Source: a virus
Strand: one strand, 5' to 3'
Length of the DNA: 34,933 nucleotides
IMG/VR virus record: IMGVR_UViG_3300047551_000818
Location: 1-34,933 of that record
The stretch's first letter is position 1. Each line of letters starts with the position of its first letter. This document shows positions 1 to 6,245 of the stretch, piece by piece. The position numbers were made by a program, and so were the translations under genes. The notes beneath the pieces were generated by a model. That model searched no databases, was not told the origin of the DNA, and was given only the letters and a program-made list of their open reading frames with translations.

Positions 1-366
1 GAACTTCTCTCCTGTTGACAGCACATGGTACGGGCGCATCCACGACGGAATAGAGTTGAATCCCACCGCACTCAACCGCTCCCGTGCGTCCGCAGCGGAC
101 TCAAAGTGGGAACACACTGCTTTGGTTGGATCCCAAACCGGATCCACTGGTGTGCCCCACTGCCGCAGCAGAGACGATTTGCCTGTGCCTGACGGTCCCA
201 CAATGAGTCCGATTCCAAACCGTGACGGCACTGTTCCCGTTTGCGGAACGGTAAAAGTGCTGTGCCCGTCAAACGCGTAGTCAAACGCAGCAGACAGTTC
301 ACGAACAGTGTCGTCAACGGTTACGGAACACGATAGAGTCTGTGGGGTTTCGTCAAACAGGGGCAC
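1..366 (-). CDS. ABC-class P-loop ATPase, partial (N-terminal 122 residues)
   Basis: Open reading frame running off the left edge, read by hand because it has no ATG and no stop inside the window. It starts at GTG 366-364, preceded by AAGGA with a 7-nt spacer; that site overlaps the TAA of the speD-like gene upstream. A Walker A motif GPSGTGKS lies at residues 57-64 and an ABC-signature-like LSTGE at about 116-120, after a WMRPY stretch. The short spacing between these motifs recalls the stand-alone ABC ATPases that are sometimes fused to a GNAT acetyltransferase domain, but the C-terminal half (Walker B and any partner domain) is outside the window. No membrane segment is visible, so a soluble ATPase is more likely than a transporter. 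The family is well supported; the function is unknown. Confidence 0.75.
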   Translation of the reverse strand, partial: MPLFDETPQTLSCSVTVDDTVRELSAAFDYAFDGHSTFTVPQTGTVPSRFGIGLIVGPSGTGKSSLLRQWGTPVDPVWDPTKAVCSHFESAADARERLSAVGFNSIPSWMRPYHVLSTGEKF

Positions 367-376
367 AGGTAATTCC

Positions 377-772
377 TTACTCGGTTCCGTACAGAGTACC
401 GCGCTCAAAGAAGCGTTCTTCACAGCCCTCAAAACCAAAGCACTCATGGGCAAAGTGCTTGATGATGTTTGGATCAAACTCCTTGCACGAATACACATCA
501 AGGGTAATGAAGTGCGTTGGTTCAATAGAGTGAATCTGAATTCCGCTCTCAATGAGTGGAACCCATCCGCTCACGCCTGCCTTCTCGGGGTAGATTTCCG
601 CTCCGTTCTTGTCTCGCGGCGCGTGGATCACCACAGGGGGAGCCATGCGGGTCATGCCGATGCGATCCACCAACTGCTCAAGAAAGCGATAGGTGAGTTC
701 CATGTCGTCTGCCACTCCTGCGCGGCAACCGTACATATCAATGAAATACGAGTATCCAAATGGCTTGTTCAT
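377..772 (-). CDS. speD: S-adenosylmethionine decarboxylase proenzyme-like protein (SpeD)
   Basis: 131-residue protein resembling the short prokaryotic SAM decarboxylase, a pyruvoyl enzyme that makes decarboxylated SAM for spermidine synthesis. The fold-specific YGC sits at residues 14-16 and GVSGW at 66-70. The Glu-Ser self-cleavage site is at 75-76, with His81 and Cys96 at the spacing of the known Ser63/His68/Cys83 triad (5 and 15 residues). The His that usually follows the cleavage Ser is Gly here. I chose ATG 772 because AGAGGA lies 8 nt upstream and the codon overlaps the TGA of the HNH gene as ATGA; the longer frame extends into that gene. SpeD is a recurrent auxiliary gene in marine T4-like phages. 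No spermidine synthase is seen nearby, so the product may feed host enzymes. Confidence 0.8.
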   Translation of the reverse strand: MNKPFGYSYFIDMYGCRAGVADDMELTYRFLEQLVDRIGMTRMAPPVVIHAPRDKNGAEIYPEKAGVSGWVPLIESGIQIHSIEPTHFITLDVYSCKEFDPNIIKHFAHECFGFEGCEERFFERGTLYGTE

Positions 773-1488
773 GTGAAAAAATCCTCTAGTGTGGGCTTGC
801 CCTTCAGTGGCTTGCCTGAAATCATCGCGTCCAAATCGTCTTCGCTCAATCCTAGTCCTTCCGCAAGTTGGCGCACAAACTCCCATGCGCGTTCGGGACT
901 GACCCGCTCACTATACAGGCGAAAGTGTTCGGGTGCAAGTGCAATCGCTTCGGGAAGCAGTTTATCTCTTTTTGAAATGTTCTCTGTACTCTCAAGTATC
1001 CTCAAATTCACGGGGTGATGAAGACCACCGTGAGCGAGAGGAAGAATGTGATCTATGTGATATGCTCGTCCTGTCTCTCTTTCAAGTTCTTGACGAACGC
1101 GCTCTAACACAAGCAATTTTTCTTTTTCTTTGGAGGTCAAAGTGACTTGTGCGTTTTTCTTTTTGGCTCTTCTTCTTCTATAATGTTGTTTAATCAATTC
1201 AGGATTGCGTTCACCCCAAGCCTTCCTTGATGTCGCGCACCGCTCACGATTGCGTTCACGCCAAGCCTTGGTCGTTGCCGCTTTTCGCTCACGATTGCGT
1301 TCATCCCAAGCCTTGGTCGTTGCCGCTTTTCGCTCACGATTGCGTTCACCCCAAGCCTTGGTCGTTGCCAATTTTCTTTCACGATTGCGTTCAGCCCAAG
1401 CCTTGTTCTTTGCCAATTTTCTTTCACGATTGCGCTCATACCAAGCCTTGTGTGCTGCCTTCTTCTTTTCGGGATCTTTCCACGGCAT
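769..1488 (-). CDS. HNH endonuclease with N-terminal 15-residue repeats
   Basis: 239-residue protein. Residues 14-103 consist of six copies of a 15-residue basic unit, KAWxERNRERKxATT, with the last copy degenerate. A classical HNH core follows: HIDH at 144-147, HGG at 153-155, Asn161 and a basic KRDK stretch near 175. HNH cores of this type cut DNA through a beta-beta-alpha metal site, and the Arg/Lys-rich repeats probably form helices that grip DNA. It is likely a free-standing homing-type nuclease. Its start lies 4 bp after the lysozyme stop and its stop overlaps the speD start. No obvious intron accompanies it. Confidence 0.85.
   Translation of the reverse strand: MPWKDPEKKKAAHKAWYERNRERKLAKNKAWAERNRERKLATTKAWGERNRERKAATTKAWDERNRERKAATTKAWRERNRERCATSRKAWGERNPELIKQHYRRRRAKKKNAQVTLTSKEKEKLLVLERVRQELERETGRAYHIDHILPLAHGGLHHPVNLRILESTENISKRDKLLPEAIALAPEHFRLYSERVSPERAWEFVRQLAEGLGLSEDDLDAMISGKPLKGKPTLEDFFT
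1204..1449 (-). repeat. In-frame 45-bp tandem repeats inside the HNH gene (about six copies)
   Basis: Six head-to-tail units of 45 bp, each encoding one KAWxERNRER repeat. The middle copies are nearly identical at DNA level and the edge copies have diverged. The period is a multiple of three, so a change in copy number keeps the frame. Confidence 0.9.
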
Positions 1489-1491
1489 ACC

Positions 1492-1878
1492 TCACCCCCG
1501 CATCGCTTTCACAATCTTCTTCCAATACTTGGCAGTCCCACTACGCAGATGCCCCTTCGGACCACCGTTGTGGATACGCGCCAACTGCTCAAGCGTCGCG
1601 CCCTTCGGAGCGTACCGTGCCCAGTACGCACGAACAACCTTTTCCGAGTACGCCTTGTCCATGCAGTCCTTGTACTCACCACCGATTGAAGGGTCAAACT
1701 CCACGGCATCGTGCCAGTAAGTTTCCCAAATTTGGTAGGGTCCAATGGCTTTGCCGCCGTCGCCCACAAGGGTCTTGCCCCGACCCGACTCCACGGTGTA
1801 CATGGCGTCCAGTAGAGCAGTAGTGTCCACGGTGGGGGGAACGCAGGTCAGAAACAGTGAGAGAATCACACCAAGCAT
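1492..1878 (-). CDS. Exported i-type-lysozyme-like cell-wall hydrolase (endolysin candidate)
   Basis: 128 residues. Residues 1-11 form a hydrophobic segment that looks like a signal or signal-anchor. The rest resembles the invertebrate-type lysozyme/destabilase fold: VESG with Glu30 as probable catalytic acid, Asp40 in GDGG, GPYQI at 46-50, a YW pair, and ARIHNGGP close to the C-terminus. The likely role is cutting the glycan backbone of peptidoglycan at lysis. The export signal suggests a holin-independent or SAR-type release. The start is ATG 1878 with AAAGGT 9 nt upstream, and it overlaps the UVDE gene by 13 bp. A lytic transglycosylase is the alternative; the IHNGGP motif favours the lysozyme reading. 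Confidence 0.7.
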   Translation of the reverse strand: MLGVILSLFLTCVPPTVDTTALLDAMYTVESGRGKTLVGDGGKAIGPYQIWETYWHDAVEFDPSIGGEYKDCMDKAYSEKVVRAYWARYAPKGATLEQLARIHNGGPKGHLRSGTAKYWKKIVKAMRG

Positions 1879-2795
1879 GGGGAGTGTACCTTTCTGTACT
1901 CAAGTAGTGCCAAATCTTTGGCTTTGGCTTCAACCATTACATCGTACTGCACTGTATCCGACAGGGCAGGCATCTTCTCCCGAATGTAGTCCGAGTGGGC
2001 TTGAGGTCGTGCGTTGGGCTTGGACTCCGAGTAGTGAACCTTCGGAATCTCGCAGAACCCGTCCCATGTGCTGAACGCCATAGCAGCGGCATCGCGCAGG
2101 GACTCCTGTTGGCAGAAACGGTGGTGGTGAATGTCCAACACCAGTTTAATGGTGCAGTGCTTTGCCACTTCCTTGAACAGTTCCGTCATGCTCCACATTG
2201 TGGGCTTGTCGTCGTTCTCAAGGGTGAGCCGTCGCTTGATTGCAGACGGCAGCGCACAGAATCTGTGTAGGAACCGTCCTGCGGTGGAGTGCTTGTCGCC
2301 GTACACGCCGCCCATGTGGATGTTGATGGCAAACTCGTCGCCGTAGCCCAACAGGTCACCGATGAGCGAGTGCATTTCCAAGCACTGCACACTCTTTGCA
2401 ACGGTGTCCGCGTCAGGCGAGGCAAGGCAAGTGTACGGACCAGGATGGCACGACAGGCGCATACCGTGTGCCTTTGCAAACGCACCGGCGGCTGCAAGGC
2501 TGCTGCGGATGGACTCCGCGTGGGCAGGCTGCAAACAGTCCATGCTGTAGCGGAGCGTGGGGTGATCCATGAACGGGAACATACCGCTGCCGATACGGAA
2601 AAAGTAGATTCCGTTTTCGGCATTCCACTGGAGAATGGGCAGCAGATCCGCAGCGTTTCGCGCACCCAGTTCACCCACACGCTCAAGCGAAAATCTGTCC
2701 ATACGCAGGGTACGGTCGGTGAAAAGCCGATCCTTCGCCTTGCGTCCCGCGCACAGGGACAGGTTTTGACAAGCGTAGCCGAGGTGTCGGATCAT
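1866..2795 (-). CDS. uvsE: UV-damage endonuclease (UVDE/UvsE family)
   Basis: 309-residue TIM-barrel-type endonuclease that nicks DNA 5' of UV photoproducts in a metal-dependent way. Family landmarks in order: RHLGYACQNLSL at the N-terminus, NGIYFFRIGS near residue 61, SCHPG near 115, INIHMGGVYGDK near 158, LTLENDD near 190, and the metal-ligand stretch DIHHHR near 220. Length matches bacterial UVDE. It provides an alternative to T4 DenV for repairing sunlight damage, as expected for a phage of surface water. It begins at ATG 2795 after a short gap holding a CTTGACA element. Key His, Asp and Glu positions appear intact. Confidence 0.9.
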   Translation of the reverse strand: MIRHLGYACQNLSLCAGRKAKDRLFTDRTLRMDRFSLERVGELGARNAADLLPILQWNAENGIYFFRIGSGMFPFMDHPTLRYSMDCLQPAHAESIRSSLAAAGAFAKAHGMRLSCHPGPYTCLASPDADTVAKSVQCLEMHSLIGDLLGYGDEFAINIHMGGVYGDKHSTAGRFLHRFCALPSAIKRRLTLENDDKPTMWSMTELFKEVAKHCTIKLVLDIHHHRFCQQESLRDAAAMAFSTWDGFCEIPKVHYSESKPNARPQAHSDYIREKMPALSDTVQYDVMVEAKAKDLALLEYRKVHSPCLV

Positions 2796-2801
2796 GGTGT
2801 A

Positions 2802-2829
2802 AGTCTACCGGGAACGGGGAGGGTGTCAA
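2802..2829 (-). promoter_or_regulatory. Candidate sigma70-like promoter before uvsE
   Basis: On the minus strand, TTGACA (2829-2824), a 16-bp spacer, then TAGACT (2807-2802). The -10 ends only 6 nt before the ATG, so if it is used the transcript would be almost leaderless. The same TTGACA-16-TARACT layout occurs before uvsY. Confidence 0.4.
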
Positions 2830-2841
2830 GTTTCAAAAATT

Positions 2842-3471
2842 TCAATCCGCCTGTTTTGTCCCATAATAATAGTCGTCTGTGTCTTCGGTGACCCATTTGG
2901 GATAATTTTCAACGGTCCACGTGTGGGTGTTCAATTTTCGGTTGATCACTAGTCCAGACTTTACTGTAAAGGACGGATCCCGCACCAGTATGCGGTTGTT
3001 TGGCTGTATGGCGTAGTTGCCGTTGTCCAATTTTATGAAGTGTCCGCACTTGTGCTGACCTGGTGCTTCAGAGAATCCGGTGTCCAAAGTATTGGAGTCT
3101 CCACCCACCCAGTCAATAGTGAACAGGTACTCACCGCCGTACACCACCCCCCTGCGAGAAGTGTACTGCATCCGCTTGTTACGCAGCACGGAGAACACCG
3201 TGACCGTAGCCGTGTACGAGAAGCAGTCCCACAGTACCAGTTCGTCCAAGGGCATGGGTTCCGCGTCTGGCTTCCAACAGAACGCCGACACAGGCATACG
3301 CCACCACACTCCACCGTCCTCCATAAGGAAGTGGAACAGGGGAACACGGGACGGAATGGAGGTGAACCCGAAAACCAAACACGGGAACATCGTGCCGTGG
3401 GAGTCTTCCAAGTTCCGCAAGTACTCCCCCCGTACATAACACTCTAGTGGGGGAATATTGAGGTTGCTCAT
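2842..3471 (-). CDS. Conserved phage protein of unknown function
   Basis: 209-residue soluble protein that I cannot assign. It is rich in aromatic residues (Trp, Tyr, Phe), has no long hydrophobic helix and no nucleotide-binding motif, and looks all-beta by composition. Its ATG overlaps the TGA of the DUF1599-like gene as ATGA, so it is translated together with that gene and the dUTPase. Codon use resembles the neighbours, which supports it as a real gene. A role near nucleotide metabolism is only guilt by association. Confidence 0.7.
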   Translation of the reverse strand: MSNLNIPPLECYVRGEYLRNLEDSHGTMFPCLVFGFTSIPSRVPLFHFLMEDGGVWWRMPVSAFCWKPDAEPMPLDELVLWDCFSYTATVTVFSVLRNKRMQYTSRRGVVYGGEYLFTIDWVGGDSNTLDTGFSEAPGQHKCGHFIKLDNGNYAIQPNNRILVRDPSFTVKSGLVINRKLNTHTWTVENYPKWVTEDTDDYYYGTKQAD

Positions 3472-3803
3472 GGGTTGGCGTTCTTTTCCTTTTCCTTGTC
3501 GGACAGGTACGCAGCAAGCAGCACCATGTAGTTGATTACATCAACACAGGTGTCCTTGAAAGACTCGTCCTTGATGTGCATCTTGCCTGCACGAACAAAG
3601 GACGACAGGCGACTCATCTTGTCAGTGAGGCGCACCATGAAGCCCTGCTCCGTTTTGCAGATGCCCATTGCTTCCACGCGGGTAAAATTGGCAAACGGCT
3701 CAATGCCTTCGTTGCCTGCGTAGTCGCGGTTCTTCAGGCTCATCAAGTCACGAGCCTCTTTGCACAAATCAGAATGAAATCCCAACAGTTCATCACGCGT
3801 CAT
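3468..3803 (-). CDS. DUF1599 / nucleotide-modification-associated-domain-like protein
   Basis: 111 residues from ATG 3803, chosen because AGGAG lies 7 nt upstream and the dUTPase stop is just before it; a longer frame would run inside the dUTPase gene. The pattern KNRDYAGN, then PFANF, VRLTDKMSRL, and a final acidic helix (DTCVDVINYMVLLAAY) matches the small all-alpha family labelled DUF1599 or Nmad1, found in phages near dUTPase and base-modification genes. The fold is thought to be related to MazG-type or all-alpha NTP pyrophosphohydrolases, so a role in handling a dNTP is plausible. The exact substrate is unknown. Confidence 0.7.
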   Translation of the reverse strand: MTRDELLGFHSDLCKEARDLMSLKNRDYAGNEGIEPFANFTRVEAMGICKTEQGFMVRLTDKMSRLSSFVRAGKMHIKDESFKDTCVDVINYMVLLAAYLSDKEKEKNANP

Positions 3804-3804
3804 A

Positions 3805-4311
3805 TTAAACTCCTGTGCTACCAAATCCTCCTGCCCGATCCGTTTTCTGTGTGGGTCGGGTAGGTGTTTCCACGATTTCGTAGTGGGCACACTGCACCAG
3901 TTCACCTTGGGCAATACGCTCACCGTGCTTTAACTGCACTGCAACCCCTGAAGCGTTGTACAGGGGAACAAACAGTTCCTCCACGTAGTCTGCGTCAACC
4001 ACTCCCTCTGCGTTGATAAGGGTTAGCCCCTGCTTCAGCGACACTCCTGAACGGGGGTGAATCCGCACAGAGTACCCTTGGGGAATGTCTAGCACTAGCC
4101 CTGTGGGTACAAGCACTCGTTCACCTGGTTCTACACGGATGCCCACGCAGAACTCATCCGCAGTGAATGTGCTCTTCTCGTTCCACTTGTTGTACATGGT
4201 GAGCGTTTGGCTCTTCAGATACGCTTGCAGATCAAAGCAAGCAGAGGCTGCGGTCTGTACTTGGGGAACTGCTACATCGTCACGCAAACGGTAAAACTTT
4301 AGTGTGTTCAT
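3805..4311 (-). CDS. dut: dUTPase (deoxyuridine 5'-triphosphate nucleotidohydrolase)
   Basis: 168-residue trimeric-type dUTPase that converts dUTP to dUMP plus pyrophosphate, keeping uracil out of phage DNA and supplying dUMP for dTMP. Conserved motifs appear in order: ASACFDL (motif 1), HPRSGVSLKQG (motif 2), INAEGVVDADY (motif 3, with the catalytic Asp), GERIAQ (motif 4) and the C-terminal DRAGGFGSTG (motif 5). I prefer ATG 4311; an in-frame TTG at 4329 is possible. A GGAG lies 12 nt upstream. Together with the dCMP deaminase at 26689 it makes a dUMP supply route. Confidence 0.93.
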   Translation of the reverse strand: MNTLKFYRLRDDVAVPQVQTAASACFDLQAYLKSQTLTMYNKWNEKSTFTADEFCVGIRVEPGERVLVPTGLVLDIPQGYSVRIHPRSGVSLKQGLTLINAEGVVDADYVEELFVPLYNASGVAVQLKHGERIAQGELVQCAHYEIVETPTRPTQKTDRAGGFGSTGV

Positions 4312-4339
4312 GCCGAAAAGGTACTCCAAAAGATGCGGT

Positions 4340-4352
4340 TGTCAAGTGTCAA
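4340..4352 (-). promoter_or_regulatory. Doubled TTGACA element before dut
   Basis: Two TTGACA hexamers in tandem on the minus strand (4352-4347 and 4345-4340), 29 to 41 nt before the dut ATG. The second has only a poor -10 (TACCTT) at 16 bp. They overlap the 3' end of the small basic ORF. Early-promoter candidate, weaker than those at uvsE and uvsY. Confidence 0.3.
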
Positions 4353-4563
4353 TCTTCAACAAGTGGTGGTTTTTAACCTTCCGTAAAATCACTCCCTCGT
4401 CCACAGACACGCGATTAAGAAACGAGACTCGTCTGCGGCGCAGCACCACTCCCTTGCCGTTGCCTTTGGGACTAACCCTATGCTCTGTATTTTTCGTAAC
4501 CAGTTTTCGGTTTCTGCACTTTGGCGTAACCTTGTGGCTACGGTTTAGCACCTTTGCTCTCAT
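4342..4563 (-). CDS. Small basic protein of unknown function
   Basis: 73 residues, very rich in Lys and Arg (for example VVLRRRR near the middle), with no hydrophobic segment. Its ATG 4563 overlaps the TGA of the upstream structural gene as ATGA, which argues for a translated gene, but the composition is unlike its neighbours and I recognise no family. If real, a nucleic-acid-binding or inhibitor peptide is possible; otherwise the 230 bp are a spacer. Confidence 0.45.
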   Translation of the reverse strand: MRAKVLNRSHKVTPKCRNRKLVTKNTEHRVSPKGNGKGVVLRRRRVSFLNRVSVDEGVILRKVKNHHLLKIDT

Positions 4564-4988
4564 CGTGTGCCCTTGGGCTGTACATCAAACCGACCGTACA
4601 GAACTTCGTCTGTGGTGCTGCCCTTTGTAATGTCCAAGGAGTACCACCACTTGCCCTGTGGAATGTAGCCCATTGTGGTAGCGTCCGCAGTGATACGGAT
4701 TCCGCCAGTAAGTGCGCCTGCTGTTTCGCCTGCGTTAAGGGTAATACCACCCGCCCCACTTATTCCACCAGCAGCAGCAGTCCACCCTCCAGTGACTCCG
4801 CCACCAGTCACTCCCGAAACGGTGATTTCAAGGTACTTGGTGTCGGACTTTGGATCCGGACGCACGTGAAACCGAGCAGTGTATCCGGTAAGGTCTACTC
4901 CGTTCCCGTTTTCGTCCTGATACTCCACGTGAAACTGGAATGTGGAGTGTCTTTGGGTTGGAATGTCGTAGTAGCCAGGTGATGCCAT
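4560..4988 (-). CDS. Probable virion-associated beta-sandwich protein
   Basis: 142 residues. The N-terminal half (HSTFQFHVEYQDENG followed by DLTGYTARFHVR) has the look of Ig-like or BppU-type N-terminal domains found in phage neck, baseplate or fibre proteins. The middle is a Gly/Thr/Ala-rich stretch (about residues 58-95) and the end returns to beta-strand-like sequence (KWWYSLDITKG). A perfect T4-late-promoter octamer TATAAATA lies 26 nt upstream and GAGGAG precedes ATG 4988 by 6 nt, so late structural expression is likely. Exact location in the virion is unknown. Confidence 0.6.
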   Translation of the reverse strand: MASPGYYDIPTQRHSTFQFHVEYQDENGNGVDLTGYTARFHVRPDPKSDTKYLEITVSGVTGGGVTGGWTAAAGGISGAGGITLNAGETAGALTGGIRITADATTMGYIPQGKWWYSLDITKGSTTDEVLYGRFDVQPKGTR

Positions 4989-6226
4989 TACTTTCTCCTC
5001 TTTTTGTCTTTCTTATTTATAGAAGTCAGACCCGTGAGAAGTGACTGTGTAGGCTGCAAGTTTATGACAGGAACACTGGGTGCTTTTTGCTGTGCCTGTG
5101 GCATTTGCTGACCAGTCTGTGCAAGCCGTTCCTTGTACGCTGCAAAGTTCTTGGATACGCGATCTGCTTCAGATTGGGGCAGTTTACCGTCTCGCAGGAG
5201 TTTATCACACGCATACGCGCCCAATTGGTAATTGTGAACGTAGAAGGCAGTTGATCCCAGTTCGTCCAGTGCCATCCACTCGTAGATGTTGTTGTCAATA
5301 AACAGAATGTCGTGCTGTGGATACGGGATTGTAGCCGCTTCCTTTGCAAACAGATACGCAGCGCGTGGGCGACCGTTCATCCGCAGGAATCGCGCAATAG
5401 CGTGTAGTGGCTCTGCACGACACGGACGGTAGTCGTAAGCGTCCAAGAACTTCTGCTGAACCACCGTCCACGGCGACTCCTTTTGGATTTCGCACAGGGC
5501 TACACGGAACAGGGAGTAGTAGCACTCTTCTTCCCATCCACCCATCTCTACACGCTTGTAGTACGCTTCAATAGCCTTGTCCCACTGCTGTGAGTCAAAG
5601 TACGACTGTGCCAAATAGAACTGGTAACGGGTGTTTGTGGGATCGGTCTTTAGTGCTTCAAGCAGCAGTTCTGCGTCCTTGGAGTACTTTTCCACGGGGG
5701 TCACATTACCGTTTCGTTCCTGTCCAAGGGTACGGGCTTCAAGGAAGTAGTCGCCGTCAATCTTTGCTTGGGTAAGATTGGGCTTGTCGCAGTGCGCGTA
5801 CTCGTGCAGCACACCAACGTACTTCCAACCAATTCCCGTCTTGAAGATTTGGTTGCGCCACCACACACAGTTGTCGCGTCCGCACTTCAGAGCGTAAGCG
5901 TCGTGGGTCATGTTTTTGCCGTTGGGGAACTTGAAGTTGCCAACAACTCGGTCATCGGCGTCGATCATCCACGCGTAGTCAGCCTTGCCATCGCACAGGG
6001 AAAGGGCTTCGGTGCGGTTGTGACCAAAGTTCTGCCACGGGCTTTCAATGAGTTCACCAGGGATTCCCTTTTCGGCAAAGTACCGTTTGATGTACTCTTG
6101 TGTGCCGTCCGTGGAGCCTGTGTCCACGATCACCCAGTAGTCAATGTGGGGATGAACAGAGTCCAAGCACTCATGCAGGATCTTCGTTTCGTTCTTGACG
6201 ATCATAGAGAGGCATACTGTAGACAT
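4988..6226 (-). CDS. Family 2 glycosyltransferase with C-terminal TPR-like helices
   Basis: 412 residues. The GT-A domain occupies about 1-170: SMIVKNE at 7-13, VDTGSTDGT at 34-42 and DADDR at 89-93, the last being the metal/nucleotide DXD region. From about 180 to 330 the sequence is helical and TPR-like (KYSKDAELLLEALKTDPTN and similar). The last 50 residues are Gln/Pro-rich and end in a Lys cluster. It transfers sugar from a nucleotide donor to an unknown acceptor, perhaps a virion protein, since it is transcribed next to the structural gene at 4560 and preceded by a CATAAATA late-type element. The stop overlaps the next ATG as TAATG. Confidence 0.88.
   Translation of the reverse strand: MSTVCLSMIVKNETKILHECLDSVHPHIDYWVIVDTGSTDGTQEYIKRYFAEKGIPGELIESPWQNFGHNRTEALSLCDGKADYAWMIDADDRVVGNFKFPNGKNMTHDAYALKCGRDNCVWWRNQIFKTGIGWKYVGVLHEYAHCDKPNLTQAKIDGDYFLEARTLGQERNGNVTPVEKYSKDAELLLEALKTDPTNTRYQFYLAQSYFDSQQWDKAIEAYYKRVEMGGWEEECYYSLFRVALCEIQKESPWTVVQQKFLDAYDYRPCRAEPLHAIARFLRMNGRPRAAYLFAKEAATIPYPQHDILFIDNNIYEWMALDELGSTAFYVHNYQLGAYACDKLLRDGKLPQSEADRVSKNFAAYKERLAQTGQQMPQAQQKAPSVPVINLQPTQSLLTGLTSINKKDKKRRK
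5014..5021 (-). promoter_or_regulatory. T4-type late promoter (TATAAATA)
   Basis: Perfect match on the minus strand to the TATAAATA octamer read by the gp55 late sigma factor, which this phage encodes at 23703. It is 26 nt before the ATG at 4988, leaving room for a short leader with GAGGAG. Confidence 0.65.
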
Positions 6227-6245
6227 TCACGATCTCCTTGTACGG

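Noticed and set aside
308-1018. Long plus-strand open frame (236 codons)
   Set aside because: It lies antisense to the SpeD-like and HNH genes, whose motifs are clear; the translation has no recognisable domain. No plus-strand gene is supported anywhere in the window.
1204-1449. Regular 45-bp repeats as a CRISPR array
   Set aside because: Repeats are contiguous without unique spacers and encode an in-frame protein repeat.
2289-2891. Plus-strand open frame of 200 codons
   Set aside because: Antisense shadow of the UVDE gene; composition biased and no ribosome site or family pattern.
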